The position numbers and the translations under genes were made by a program. A stretch of DNA of 64,000 nucleotides, taken from contig NC_090989.1 in assembly GCF_041146395.1 (NCBI RefSeq), positions 122,201,501 through 122,265,500 on the forward strand, given 5' to 3'. Positions 1-12,734 of this stretch are shown piece by piece (positions within the stretch are counted from its first letter, which is position 1; every line of letters begins with the position of its first letter). Source of the stretch: Eulemur rufifrons (lineage: Eukaryota > Chordata > Mammalia > Primates > Lemuridae). The notes under the pieces were generated by a model. That model had not been told where the DNA came from. It was given only the letters and a program-made list of their open reading frames with translations, and searched no databases.

Positions 1-189
1 AAATATCAGGTAAGCAAATATTTAAAAGGCTGACTATACTAAGGGAGGAGAGGACATGAAGAAAACAGAGCTCTCCTATGCTGTTTCTGGGAAGGTCGAT
101 CCGTACAGCCACTTTGGAGAGGAATTTGGCAATGCCATATGAAAGCTGATGGTGGGCACGGGCCATTGGATTCCTAAGTATTGACCTAC

Positions 190-300
190 AGCAGGGTTGG
201 AAACTTTTTCTATCAAGGGACAGATGGGAAATATTTTAGACTTTGTGGGCCATATGGTCTTTGTTGCAACTACACAACTCTGGCCTTGTAGTGCAAAAAC
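190..300 (+). repeat. hAT-type DNA transposon fossil fragment
   Basis: GGAAACTTTTTCTATCAAGG..ATATTTTAGACTTTGTGGGCCATATGGTC..CAACTACACAACTCTGGCC matches a widespread mammalian non-autonomous element whose consensus starts with a TTGGCAAACTTTTTCTGTAA-type motif. A second copy lies at 63770-63975. The exact subfamily is not assigned. Confidence 0.6.
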
Positions 301-451
301 AGAGTGGGATTTGACCTGCCTATAGTTTGCTCACACCTGACCTGGAGAAATTCTCCCTTATGTGCATGCATGAGAAAGTTTATGTCCCCTCTTGTTCGTA
401 ATGGAAAATATTGGAAGGCTATCAACAGAAAAATTCATAACCTATGGTGTA

Positions 452-1736
452 TACAAGGGGTCTCCAAAAAGTTCATGGAAAATTCATATTATGAAAAAAC
501 TATGCATGCATTTCAAAATGTTTTTGCACCAAAATGAACTTGTACGGTCTTGTTATAACATGTCTGAACAGGATCTAGTGCGAGGCACTAAGAAGGATAA
601 GACATCAGCTTAAAAAGAGCTCCCATCAGAGCAAAATGAATTCCACTAAAATTGAGGCAAGAACAAACATCAAATTTATGGTGAAGCTTGGGTGGAAGAA
701 TGGTGAAATCACTGATGCTTTATGAAAAGTTTATGGGGATAATGCCTCAAAGAAATCACCAGTTTAGAGATGGATAACTCATACTAACAGGGGATATGAT
801 CCTGAGATGAAGCCCACAGCCACAGGACATCCACATCAATTTGAAAAGAAAAAATTTATCTCGTTCATGCTCTAATTAAAGAAAAACAACAATTACAGAA
901 GAAACAATAGCTAACACCACAGACATCTCAATTGGTTCAGTTTACACAATTACAACTAAAAATTAAAGTTGAGCAAAGTTTCCACTCAATGGGTGTCAAA
1001 ATCGTTGTGCCCAAATCAGCTACAGACAAGAGCAGAGCTTCCAATGTAGGTTTTAACAAGTGGGATCAAGATCCTGAGGCATTTCTTTGAAGAATCGTAA
1101 CAGGAAATGAAACACGACTTTACCCACAAGACCCTGAAGACAAAGCACAATCAAAGCAATGGCTCCCAAGAGGTGGAAGTGGCCCAGTCAAAGCAAAAGG
1201 TGACCAATCATGGGCAAAGGTCATGGCAACAGTTTTTTGTGATGCTCAAGGCATTTTGCTTGTTGACTTTCTGAGGGCCAAAGAATGATAACATCTGCTT
1301 ACTATGAGAGTGTTTTGAGAAAGCCAAAGCTTTAGCATAAGAACACCTGGGAAAGCTTCACCAGATAGTCCTTCTCCACCACGACAATCGTCCTGCTCAT
1401 TCCTCTCATCAAACAAGGGCAGTTTTGTGAGAGTTCTGATGGGAAGTCATCAGGCATCCACCTTACAGTCCTGATTTAGCTCCTTCTGTCTTTTTATTTC
1501 CTAATCTTAAAGAATCTTTAAAGGGTGCTCATTTTTCTTCAGTTAATAATGTAAAAAAGACTGCATTGAAATGGTCGAATTCCTCAGTTCTTTAGGGATG
1601 GACTAAATGGCGGGTTATCATTGCTTCCGAAAGTGTCTTGCACTTGATGGAGCTTATGTTGAGAAATAAAAGTTGCATTTTTTATTTTTTACCTTGTAAT
1701 TCTATTTTTCCACGAACTTTTTAAAGTCCCTTTGTG
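452..1736 (+). mobile_element. Hsmar2-like mariner DNA transposon, near full length, inactive
   Basis: A roughly 1285-bp element with imperfect terminal inverted repeats (left TACAAGGGGTCTCCAAAAAG, right matching in reverse complement through CTTTTTAAAGTCCC) and TA dinucleotides at 450-451 and 1737-1738, the mariner target duplication. Broken transposase reading can be followed on the plus strand: a helix-turn-helix part near 680-770 (KLGWKNGEITDAL), TGNETRLYPQDPEDK near 1100, then LLVDFLRAK, LLHHDNRPAHSS, HPPYSPDLAPS and LELDGAYVEK toward 1660. The catalytic Asp region is recognisable, but stops and frameshifts interrupt it throughout. The family call rests on resemblance to the human Hsmar2 transposase rather than the SETMAR/Hsmar1 lineage. 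Confidence 0.85.
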
Positions 1737-1799
1737 TACAATGAAATGCTACATTTATCAACATAGATAAATCTCAGAAACACAATGAGTGGAGAAAGC

Positions 1800-2230
1800 A
1801 AATTGCAGAAGGAAACAGTATGCGATGGTCAATTTTATGTGTCAACTTGGCTGGGCCATCTTGTTTGCCCAGATATTTGGTCAAATATTTTGAATGTTTC
1901 TGTGAAGGTGTTTTTGGATGAGATTAACATTTACATCAGCGGACTTTGAGTAAAGTAGATGGTCCTACATCATGTGGGTGGGTCTCATCCAATCAGCTGC
2001 AGGATTTAATAGAACAAAGACTGAGGTCTCCTGGAAAAAGTGGGATTCTGCCAGCAGATGGCCTTCAGGCTTGACCCGCAGTTTCAGCTCTCCTGGGCCT
2101 CCAACCTGCCAACACCTTGAACTTGGACTGCTAGCCTTCGTGGTTGTGTGAGCCAATTCCCTAAAATAATTCCCTCTCTCTGTACACGTTCTATGTGTTC
2201 TGTTTCTCTGGAGAACCCCGACTAATACAC
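1800..2230 (+). repeat. Ancient MER-type interspersed repeat, subfamily unassigned
   Basis: Runs from GGTCAATTTTATGTGTCAAC through GTGGGTGGGTCTCATCCAAT to TTTCTCTGGAGAACCCCGAC and TAATACA, a layout seen in many mammalian copies of one medium-reiterated family. A weakly similar old repeat may continue to about 2530. Confidence 0.55.
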
Positions 2231-3424
2231 AGTATAATACAATTTCATATGAAGTTAAAATCATGCAAAATAGTCCTATAAAGGGTTCATATACATATAT
2301 AGTAAAACTGGAACAATGTTCATGGGAATGATAAGCACCAAATTTAGGGCGGCAGTGACGTCTGGGGAGGGAAATTGAATCAGGGTGGGGCACAAAGGGG
2401 GTTTCAATTGTATGTGAAAGTCTTTGACTTCATGTCAAAAAAGTCTAACAGATAACACTAAGCGTCAACAATGCTGAGTATTGGGTACCTTTTTTATGTG
2501 TTCAAAGTATTTCATAATTAAGAAAAAAAATGAGGTGGCATAAACAAAATCAAGTAGGAAAAGAAAACTAGCACAGTGGTGGATGCATCCTGGGCCCCTG
2601 TGTACACAGAGAGAGGCTGGCTGGGACAGGCCTGGTGGCAAAGGCCGGCCAGAGACGCCCAGAGTAATGACGGGGAGGGCCCTCCTGGGGCAGCCTGGAG
2701 AAACCGAGGCGTGGGATTCGCCGTGGACTCGGGTCAGAGGTGGGGCAGGTCACGTGACTCCCCAGCAGGCCCTGTGTGTTTGCCCGAAGGTGTCCCCGAC
2801 TGTCCTCTGACAAGACTTGTTTCCTGGGCGCTTGCCCATGTCAGAGGAATTTGTGCTCCTCAAAAATACGCTTGGGACTTGTCGAGGCTTAGGCCTAGTT
2901 ACCAGCGCTCCTTTCCTTTCCAGGTGTGGCTGCGGTGGCAGGTGTTGTCAGTGCTCTGGCACACGCCCTTCTTAGCTGTTATTGTCTTTAACCGTTTTGT
3001 GTGCCTCCAGGCCCCTGTGCATTCACTCCCCTCAGCCAGCACGGTGGCTCATGCGGTGCCCCCAGGCACCAGGTCCTGGCCCTTCAGCTCCGCCTGCCAG
3101 CTGTGGGGACAGGAGAGCCCACCTCCCACGCCTAGGGGTGGGGCAACTCTGAGGTTCCAGCTGAAGCCTGGGCTTGGCCTAAGATCCTTCCCTTGTTTGT
3201 CCCTCCCTCCTTATCCTGCTCCCCTGCCCCCTCATCGGTTTCCCAGGGGCACTTCCATACCATGTCACTTGCAAGAGAACCTTAGATTTGGGCTCTGCTT
3301 CTTGGGAATCCAGCTTAAGACAAGTGTTCCCCTTAGCCTGTGCCCCCTCCTGGAAACACTTTGTGGGACCAGAGTGGATCTGGGTGCACAGTCTCTGGAA
3401 TCTACCCACTCAAGTTAAAAGTCT

Positions 3425-3645
3425 GTCTCTATCACTCCCTAGCTGCGGACCGTGGAAAAGTTATTTAATTGCTCTGTGCCTCGGTTTCCTCATCTATAAA
3501 AAAGTGGTCATACAAGTTAACCGCCTCATAGGGTCCGTTGTGAAGGCTGTGAAGTTAAATGAGTTAAAATGTGCAAAACCCTCAGAACAAATTCTGACAT
3601 ATAGTAAGTGCTCAATAAATGTCAGTTTCCTTAATCTCCACTGGA
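3425..3645 (+). repeat. MIR element
   Basis: TTGCTCTGTGCCTCGGTTTC, CTCATCTATAAAA and AGTAAGTGCTCAATAAATGT are MIR core and 3' motifs. Confidence 0.8.
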
Positions 3646-6600
3646 ACTAAGGGACACTTATGGGTAATCAAGGAACAGATATACTTTACCCCTTGAACCC
3701 AGGCTGATTTACTGAGGGGAACAAACTGTTCTTTGCTGTGAGATAAACCTCAATTTATCCCGAAGGGACAGAATGGACAATTTAGTGGAACGCTGGCATG
3801 GTGGATGTGGCTGACGCACTATTGGAAGAATTACAGAATAATCCTCACCCTTCCTTTACCTGAGACTCTACCCCATGGCCCCAACCCCGAGCCGGCTGAG
3901 GAGCAGGGAGATGGGCTGGGGCTCTGTGACCCAGAATGAGACTCTGATAGGCAGGAGATTAGGAAGGGCAGGACACGCTCACCCAATCTTGTATGAACAT
4001 CAGCAAGAAAGAGGGTAGAGGACTCAACGGATTAGACTTGGATTGGGAAACCAAGATTCAAGTCTGTTTTTCACCAGACACCATATTTCTCATCTCTGAG
4101 CCTCAGTTTCTTTATGTGTTAAAGGGAGGCTGTGGGAATCTAGGAGGATATAGCCAAGGAAAACATGCCAGTTTCCTTGGTGTTGAGAACATTGTAATTG
4201 CATAGCCAAAATTATCCTTGGAAATCCCTTGGAAGGGCTCCATCGTGGACAGCCACAGTCAGGCCAGCACAGCTCGGGGTTTTCTTCAGCATTTGGATAA
4301 ATTATGCTTTCTTTAGTTGAACTGCAGATGGATAGTTGGCTTAAACTAGGAGTCATGTTATCTGGAAAGTTCCTAGCTTGAGATGCCAGCATCATGCTCG
4401 GCATGGCATAATGCTCTCCTCATGAGAGGCATGTGGGGACCGGCCTGCCTGCAGAGCAAGCGAATGCATGCCTTCATCTCCCACTCAGTACAGGGCATAT
4501 CCTCCTGGAGGAGCAGAAATGCCAGCACCACTTACCACTTGAGTGGTGTTTCTCTCTCTCCCCTGCGCTTGCTGAAGACACATGCCCCTGTGATGCGGGG
4601 TGTTAGGGCAGACAGCGGAGAGCTGAGCTGGGGCACCACCTCCCACGCTGGAGAGGGAGGTCTCTGCAGATTTCCCCACCGTGTGCTTCTAGGCTACCTC
4701 AATCAGAAATTTTATTCTAGCGTTTTAGAATGTGAAAGGTTCTTGGAGACTATGAAAGAGGAAGAATCAAGGCAGATTAGTGGCTAGTCCCAGGTCCCAG
4801 ATTGGGCCCTTTGCTTTGCAGAGCCCAGCAGCAAGGACTCATGGGAAGACCACAGGCTTCGACTTGGAGGGACAGGGCTCAAACCCCTCTTTGTCACTTG
4901 GTGACCGTGTCATGCTCTGAAAGTCTCCCTATTTGTAGAATGGGGATAAGGAAACTTTCTCCCCTGATTGCAAGATAATTGCAAGAGATGTACGCATAAC
5001 AGCACACTCAGTTGTCTGAGCTGAGGCTGCAAAGTCACTGCTCCCCTCTTATAGCGCCCCCAAGGCACTTCCACCTTAGGGGAGCAGGTGTGGAGCCTAT
5101 GACAGGCATGTCAGCCTGGGGTCACTTGGGAGGGCAGCCTGCGAGGGATACCATGGGGCAGGGGGCAGGGGCAGAAGCTGGGGTCAGCTGAATCTGGGGC
5201 TTGTGTTTGCAGATGGCCCAGCAGGGGAGTCTCAGAAGAATCCAGAAAAGTGTTCCCAAGAGAAAGAATCTGGTTTAAACTTTAGCCACATCCAGACCCT
5301 GTGATACCAACTTACAGCAATATCAACCAAAGAAGAACTTTCCTGCCCTCCCTTCCTTTCTTCCTGCTTAGATTCCAGGGACAGGGGAGTGGGGGTTGGG
5401 AGAACAGCCGGAAAGAGAAAAGAAGCCGACCTCATCCGCTCCCCAGGTGTTGGGCCCTACCTGGGATGGGGAAAAAATGAGGGTTGATGTGTTGGATAAT
5501 ATACTGACTATACATTCTATTTACTGAACTGAGGCTGTGTTTTGTGACTCAAAGTGAGGGTGAAATTTTTAGTTACCAGCAAGTGATCAGAAAAATCCTG
5601 GGTCTAATTCATGTTTTCATCCACTACCCAAGTTGAAGGGATCTTGGGCGAGGTCCCTACCAAACCAAAGCTGGGTTTATAACCACACCTCGTGGGGCCA
5701 ACATCCATCACACGCCCAGCACCGTGCTTGGCACACTGGGCACTCAACAGGGCTGGACCAATGTGTGGGTCTGTGTACTCTTCACCCTGCCTAGATCTCC
5801 GAGACTCCAAGTCTGAGAATTTTGACTCCTTAATATTTGAATTTGCATAGCGCCTGGTGCATGGTAGACCAGCATTCACTGCCTGATGAATGAACAGAAT
5901 AAAACTGAATTCTCTGCCAGCCCCACAGTAGTTACCATGACAAGTGCCACACTGTGAGGCTGCTGGCGAGGAAGGGGGCAGGACCAAGCATGCCACCAGC
6001 ACTGAGATTCTGTACTTACATGTGACACTAATTGTAGCCTAATTTCCGACACTGACAAAGGCTTTTCCTACTCGTCTTATTCGCCTTTAAATTTCAAAGG
6101 GATTGGGGCCACGACGGCAGGTGCAATCATCTCCCTCCTTTTCCAGAGAAGGAGGCTGAAGCAGGGGCCATTAGGGGCTTGGGCAAAGTATTTGGTGAGC
6201 TGAGACTGGAACTCAGGACCCCTGACTCTAAACTCAAGCTCTGACCTAATCTCCAAATCAACACAAAATGCAACTGAAAGAGGAAAGGAGGGAGCATTCT
6301 TCTGTCACAAATAGAACCAGAAGAGAACAGGAACAGACTTGCTGGCTAATATATGTAAAGTCTCAGGGTAAAGTGAAATTTTACGGTTGATTTATAATCC
6401 TCAGGAAATTAGGAGATGTCGTGGAAATTCTGACATGCACAGAGTGACTTCAGCATGGCATGAATTGTGTGTCTGGCCTCCTGGGATCAAAGTGGCTTTG
6501 GCAGTGAGGAGATGATTATACGAGTTCAGGACTTGACACAAATAACATTTTGCGGCTGGGTGGCTACGCATGCAAGACAGTACCTGGAGCAGCCAGCAGG

Positions 6601-6889
6601 TGGCGCCACTTGTCAAGAGAACCCGGTCAGAGGCGGTAGCCTGGGACTCCCCCATCCCAAAGCCGCTCTGGGACAACTCTGATTTGGACTGGAAGCTGCT
6701 CTGGGATTGTTGACACCAAGTGGGAAGCTCCTGAGACACCAGGGCCCACCCTTGGGTGCCATTGTGTAAATACTACTAATTCCTTCCTCCTGGGGTACTG
6801 CAAAGTTGGCTTGGCAGATGGTGTCAGAAGGGCTGTGCAATGCACATGGTTATTATTATTTTAACTACTACAAATAACAATGCAAATTA

Positions 6890-7110
6890 CTACTACAGTT
6901 TACTGGGTGCTTCCCATGGCCAGGCACCATGCTAAGTGCTCTAAGTGAATTATTTGATTTAATTCCCGTAACAACCCTGTGGAGTGAATATTATCCTCAT
7001 TTTGTATACAGATCACTGAAATTCAGAGAGGGTAAGAGATTTGTCTTGGGTCACAAGGTCAGTCAGTGGCAAAACCAGAGTTTGAACTTTATTCTTTTGG
7101 ACTTTATAGC
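6890..7110 (-). repeat. MIR element
   Basis: TTTACTGGGTGCTTCCCATG..AGGCACCATGCTAAGTGCTC and GTCACAAGGTCAGTCAGTGGC form the reverse MIR consensus. Smaller MIR pieces lie near 4.04-4.13, 4.85-4.99, 5.68-5.91, 7.81-7.90, 8.02-8.11, 9.06-9.13, 10.78-10.88, 12.64-12.73, 18.37-18.50 and 21.98-22.05 kb. Confidence 0.75.
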
Positions 7111-8355
7111 TTGCATCATCAGCCACTGTGATATACTAGCTCAGTTTCCTTCCTTCCTTCCTTCTGTTCTTCCTTTGTGCCTGGCGTTGTGTTAGGTATT
7201 AGGTTCGGGAATAATCAGGCCATACCTCTGCTCTTAGGGGTTCCCAGTGTACTAACAGGCCCAGAAGTGCAGCAGTGGGTGACTGGAGCCGTGATGGCGG
7301 TGTGTCCAAGGAGGAAGAAGGCCCACGTGTATTCAGCATGAGCTGTAGGCAGGCACAGTCCTGGGGGCTGTCCAAGTTGGAAATTCCAGCTGACCATTGG
7401 TTTAATTTAATCTGACTTTTTGTGAATTTGGATCAGGTGTGGGTTTTGCACGCGTGCGCGCGCTTTCTCTCGCCTTCTCTCTCTCTCTCAGTAAACCCAC
7501 CTGTCTAGACAATTTCTCCCTCCACTGTGGTTTGGCAACACCTGGGATGCATTCTGGCAGGTGTTGAGGGTTAACAAAACTGCTGCTTCATCAGTGTCGG
7601 GGCATAGGCCACCTGACCATCAGGAATGAAGGAGGTGGCCACGTGTACTGAGCATTCCCGGTCCCAGGCAGCCAGCCGAGCTGCCAAGGATCAGGGCAGT
7701 GGGCTTGTTGGAGGCTGTCTCTTCTCTTTAGGCTCCATCCACTGCTCGGAGATGATAAGGAGTAGTGACAGCCTCCTCTATGGCTGGAGGCTTGGGAGAT
7801 TGGAGAAGTCAACCCTCTGATTTTACAGATGAGGAGCCTCAGAGGGCAGGAACTTTGCCTCAGGGCACACAGCCAGTTAGCAGGCAGAGTGAAGACAGGG
7901 AGTCAGCAGTGCCAATCTCTTCATGTCCACAGAGAGGGTCTGTCTCACCTGCCTGCCAGAGTCACGGAAGGCACCTGGCCTATTCCCTGTGTGTCTGCAG
8001 GGAGATGTCAGTGAGATCCAATCCCTCCATTTAACAGTTGAGGAAACTGAGGTTCAGAGAGGTGGAGTAAATTGTCCAAGGCCACACAGTAACTTAGTGA
8101 CATTTACTGTGTTTCTGCTATATGAACAGTACTCTCCTGGGCTTTCTGTCCTCTCCTGGCTTTCCTTTCCGAACCCCAATAGCCCAAGTAGTTTGATGGG
8201 ATGTGGGATCTAATTTCAAGTGAAAAGAAAAGTGAGGATGAAGTAGGTTAGGTGCAGAAATATTGCAATTTCTAGAACCTTTTTAAATGGCATTTGAGAA
8301 AGCAGGACAAAATGTTGGAAATCAGGACTATAATGTGAAAAAAAACAATAGGTAC

Positions 8356-8800
8356 TGTTATGGGTTGAATTGAGTACCCCCCAAAAGATAAGTTGAAGTC
8401 CTAACCCCCAGTACCTGTGAATGTGACCTTTGGAAATAAGGTCTTTTTGCAGATGTAATCAAGTTAAGATGAAGTCATTAGGGTTTGTTGGCCTTAATCT
8501 AATGCGACTGGTGTCCTTATGAGAAGAGGGAAATTTGGATACAGACACACAGGGGGAGTGAAAGCAGAGATGAGGCTGATGCATCTACGAGTCCAGGAAT
8601 GCCCAGCACCGCCAGCCATTGCCAGCAGCCAGGAGAGAGGCCTGGGACAGGTCCTCCCTCACAGCCCTCAGAAGGAACCAACTCTGTTGTCACCTCGATT
8701 TCCAGCTTCTAGTCTCCAGGACTGTGAGCGAATAAATTTCTATTGTTTTCAGCCATCCAATTTGTGGCTCTTTGTTATGGCAACCCCAGGAAACCAACAT
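8356..8800 (+). mobile_element. MLT1-type LTR (ERVL-MaLR)
   Basis: Begins TGTTATGGGTTGAATTGAGT and includes GTTGAAGTCCTAACCCCCAG, CAGATGTAATCAAGTTAAGA, a CTGTGAGCGAATAAATTTCT polyA-signal region and an end resembling GGAAACCAACA. It is a full-length-like solo LTR with no internal retroviral sequence beside it. Confidence 0.8.
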
Positions 8801-8955
8801 AGTTACCTCTTATTAACTGATTACTTTGCTGAGCACCTCCATTTGTTGATTTGACTAATACTTATCGTGCACCCATGTGCCAGGCACTGTCCTGGGTGAT
8901 AGAGAAACAGCAGGAAGCAAGAGAAGATAAATTTCTTCCTTCCTGAAGCGTACTT

Positions 8956-9039
8956 TCTCCAACTCCTGGTCTCGAGCCATCTTCCCGCCTCTGCCTCCCA
9001 AAGTGCTGGGATTACAGGTGTGAGCCACCATGCTGTCTA
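8956..9039 (-). mobile_element. Alu 5'-end fragment
   Basis: GCCTCCCAAAGTGCTGGGAT followed by TACAGGTGTGAGCCACCATG is the reverse complement of the start of an Alu. Only about 85 bp remain. Confidence 0.85.
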
Positions 9040-9828
9040 GTTCACGTGCATTATCTCCCAGCTTCCCCACAACAATCCTATACAATATGGATTAATGCCC
9101 TCAGTTTATAGATAGGGAAACTGACCCTTTGGGGGTTAGTAATGGGGCCAGGGCCTCTCTTCTGGTAAGGCTGATGTGGGCCCCGCTTGCTCCGTTTGGC
9201 CTCAGTTTACTGCTTAGATGCATGACTGCCAAGGCAGACTCTGGTGAGACGGGCAGGGGTGTGGGTCCCCCGGATGCACCCAGCTCAGCGTTTTTGAGGC
9301 ACAGATGGGCCCTGCCTCCTAAAGTCCCAGCACAGACCAAGAAATTACACCCCCGCCCCTGGCCTCACGGGTCCTGCATAGGCATATACGAAGCGAGAGG
9401 TTCCCAACACGTCAGCTCTGTCTCCACGGTCCTCCCACGTGGGTGAGGAGGCTGAGGACACCTGGCTTGGTGTGAGGAAGCAAAACCATGGCCCTGAAAG
9501 TCGGCAGCTGACAGCGAGGCCACAGGATTCTCACCTGCGCGTGCGCGTTTACAGAGCTCCGTGATCATGGTGGAAGGAGACAGAGACAGGGGCACACTGT
9601 GATCGTATCTGAACAGAGAGGCAAGGACACTCTGCAACCACAAAACCCTACATCCCCTCTTCCAGCTAACAGATTAAGGAGGGACTCCTACTTCTTTACT
9701 AACGACAGCTTTATGCCTGCTCCACGCCTTCTACCTCCTGGAAAAAGATTAGTAAGATCCTCAGTCATCAAATTGCCCCCACTTCCTGACAGCGTCACAT
9801 GCAGAACAGGTCCTCGCTTCCTTAAACT

Positions 9829-9841
9829 CCCCCCCCCCCCC
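9829..9841. repeat. Poly-C tract (C13)
   Basis: Uninterrupted run of 13 C. Confidence 0.9.
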
Positions 9842-10880
9842 AAACCACCCAGCACAAGCCCAAACCCCATCACAAGCCCCTCCTAACTCTCCCTACCTGG
9901 GAGTTCCAGGTTCTCCTAGTATTTCTTTTTCTGCTCCAGGCTAATAATCCTGACTTTGTCCCCCTAGGAGTATGTTCTCAGTGGCCTTTGGCTGGTGGAA
10001 TTGAACAGACAGATAGATAGATACCTGCCTCACCCCAGACCCAGGACCCACGGGTGTCGGCATCTGGGGTCCCTACTACGACGTGTGGCCTCTCGCCCCT
10101 GCCGCAAACTCTTAGCTCTTCAAGAAGTCCATGAAGTTAGGTGGCAGGTGATCGCCCTGGGGGGCAGGGGTCCCAGCCCAGCAGTCTGTGGAAACCCCTG
10201 ACGTGGGTCACTGTAGGCAGAGGCCTCTGCCATCCGCGCAGGTGCCACCTGCCGAGGTGGAGTGACTTGGGGGAGCTGGAGCCACACACTGCGGGGAGTC
10301 CCTAAACTCCACTCAGATAAAGACGTTCTGCCTTGAGCGCGGACTGCTCAGCACATTTTTGTGAGCCTTAAAATCACTGAAAAAGAAAACTAGAAACCCC
10401 AAGGAGGGCTGCACCATTCCCCGGCAGCAAAGCTATTAAACTTTCAAGCCTCAGTTCTGAGCTGACGAGCTGGAAGCCGCCCAGCTTCACGCGTCCCAGT
10501 TAAAGCCGTTAGTTCCAGTCTGAGCTGTGCTTGCGTAAGGATCAATCGCCCTTCCTGACAGTTTCTTCCAAATTAAAAGAGACAGAGAAGGGAGAAAAAG
10601 GAGGCACATTTCCAAGTTTAAGCTCCTCACGGAGCAGGGCCTGTGCCGACTACAGCTCTGTCTTACCTAACAGGAGGTGCTCAAAGTCTATCAAGACCCA
10701 TTTACCCATTAGGGTTTTGTGGCAGGAATCACTCTGGTCTTACAAATGAGGTTTATTAGTAACGTTTTAGGGGTAGAAACAACACGGAACTGATCCTGGC
10801 TGGAACACTAACTCAATGAGGAACTTAATCTCTGCGTGCCTCAGTTTCTTATCTGTAAAATGGGTGACCTCCTGAGATTG

Positions 10881-10894
10881 CCCCCCCCCCCCCC
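10881..10894. repeat. Poly-C tract (C14)
   Basis: Uninterrupted run of 14 C at the end of a MIR-like segment (about 10780-10880). Confidence 0.9.
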
Positions 10895-11865
10895 AGCTCC
10901 TTGTCTCACTTACTCCTCACAATGAGGGATGTGGTGAATTTAAAGCTGCGGGTGGTGCCTGGGCGTGCTCTGGCAGCAGGGCTGGGGGAGGGAGAGGGCA
11001 GGTGGCAGCTGGGCCCGGCAGGTGTGGGCAGTTAAATTCAGGCAGGGCACTTTGTCTTCTGTATAATTTTGCCCAGAGCCTGCTAAACGGGGGGCCTTTC
11101 TAACTTCGCTAGTTCTGTCTCCACACTGTAGTGTTTCCCCTAAGTCTTAGGGCCTAAGATGTATTCAGATGGCTATTCATTGGCCCCCGAGATAAATACG
11201 TGAGCAAAAACTACGAGTTGTTCTCCACAGGTGGGTCGGTTTGGTGGTGGATTTTCGCCCTCCCCGTGCGCTGCTTTCACTCCCCGCTGGGACGGCTGGA
11301 ATAACTCGTTCCCGCTGGATAATGCATTTGTGACAGCGGCTCTGCTAGCTCGTTTACAACCAGATAAATGTGTCATTCTGTGCCTTTCCCCAGTCAGACG
11401 ACGATAAACTAGGTTTTATTCCCCTAAATTGAGTCCTCAACTTCGGTGGATCAGCATGAACCCTCTGGGAGAACGCTGGGGACCTTGTATAGCATTCTGC
11501 TTGGGACAGTAACTCCCCGGAAAGAGCCACCACATTCACGTTGGCCCTTGTGCCAGCTGATAGCTTTTAAAGTTAGTTTTAATTTAGCTCTTCTGGAGAG
11601 CGTAGCCCATGAGAAGTTCTTTCCTATTGCTCTTACAGGTGGATGTTGAATTTTTGTTGGGTTTTGAGAGGAGCTGTTGAGATGTCTTCTCCTCTCCCAC
11701 CAGGACGTGTCAGGAGAAGGGTTCTCCTGCTTCTGTGAGGCTCTGAGGGCTTCCCCCGCCCCAGTAATAAGCCACTGGCAGGAGTTTTATTTATCATTGC
11801 ATATTCTACTTAAGGTAACACCTCCTAACAGTGCAGAAGAGTACAGAGCCCAGAGCCAGCCTGCT

Positions 11866-11900
11866 CCTGCCCCACCCCCAGCCCCCAGCCCCCAGCCCCT
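11866..11900. repeat. C-rich CCCCAGC tandem tract
   Basis: Short tandem array of CCCCCAGC-like units. Confidence 0.8.
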
Positions 11901-12054
11901 CACCGGGAGCACCCACGCCCCACCCCTTATGGATGCTCCCCGAGAGGGTCTGCCCTCCACTTTTGAAAAACACAAATAGCGGCGGAGGTAGACATGGTTG
12001 TGCAGCCTGCCTTTTGCTCTGCAGGACAGCTTGGCACTGGTTCCATGTCGAACT

Positions 12055-12420
12055 CGAACGCTCTGCCTTGTCCTCCCCCCACGTGCGGGGGACTCCGCTG
12101 CGCTGCTACTGCGCCGCGCAGGCGTCAAAGCGGCTTCCCGCTTTCGGTTCTGGTCTGGGATTTTAAAGAAGTCCTCCTGCCTCTCACTTCAGGGTTCTGA
12201 TTTGAAACCTTGAGCCTGTCTGGTTCTGTGTTCAGCTCTCACTGCCCAGCCACTTGTGGCGCACGCAGTGAGTGCGGTGGCGCACGTCCCGCACCAGGCC
12301 TGCGGGTGGAGGCGGGAGGGGCTGAGGCCGGCAGGGCTGGCGCCGTGGGGAAGCCCGCCCCGCGCACACACCGCCCTGCAGACGCCGTGCCGACTCCGCC
12401 TTTGTCCACGCTGGGCCTGA
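12055..12420. promoter_or_regulatory. CpG-island-like patch in BFSP2 intron 1
   Basis: I count about 34 CpG dinucleotides in roughly 370 bp, in two clusters (about 12055-12150 and 12251-12415), within a region where CpG is otherwise scarce. No exon or repeat was recognised there. Such unmethylated-looking patches often mark promoters or enhancers, but no transcript can be shown from sequence. Confidence 0.5.
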
Positions 12421-12734
12421 TCCCAGGGGCTGCCTTCTGGCATGTTCTTTGAGACCCACGTTCAGTGTCCCCCTCTGAGGGCCCCCTCACTGAGAACGCA
12501 TCAATGCCCTGCTCTTTCTGGAAACTCCCGCAGCATGTGTAGTTGAACAACCTGTGTGTGCAGACACAGCTGCTTGTGTTACTGCTCACTGAATGTGTGT
12601 TTCTTCAGGTTTATTCAATTCCACACACTTTAATTGGGCATTGATTATGCGCCAGGCAATTTACACACATCATTTCATTTAACACCCCTGGACCAACACT
12701 ACGAGGTAGGTCTTCTATCTTCCCTTTCATTATG

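Noticed and set aside
2576..3418. 280-codon plus-strand open frame
   Set aside because: No recognisable family, no splice logic, and it runs into a MIR. Length is plausible by chance in GC-rich sequence.
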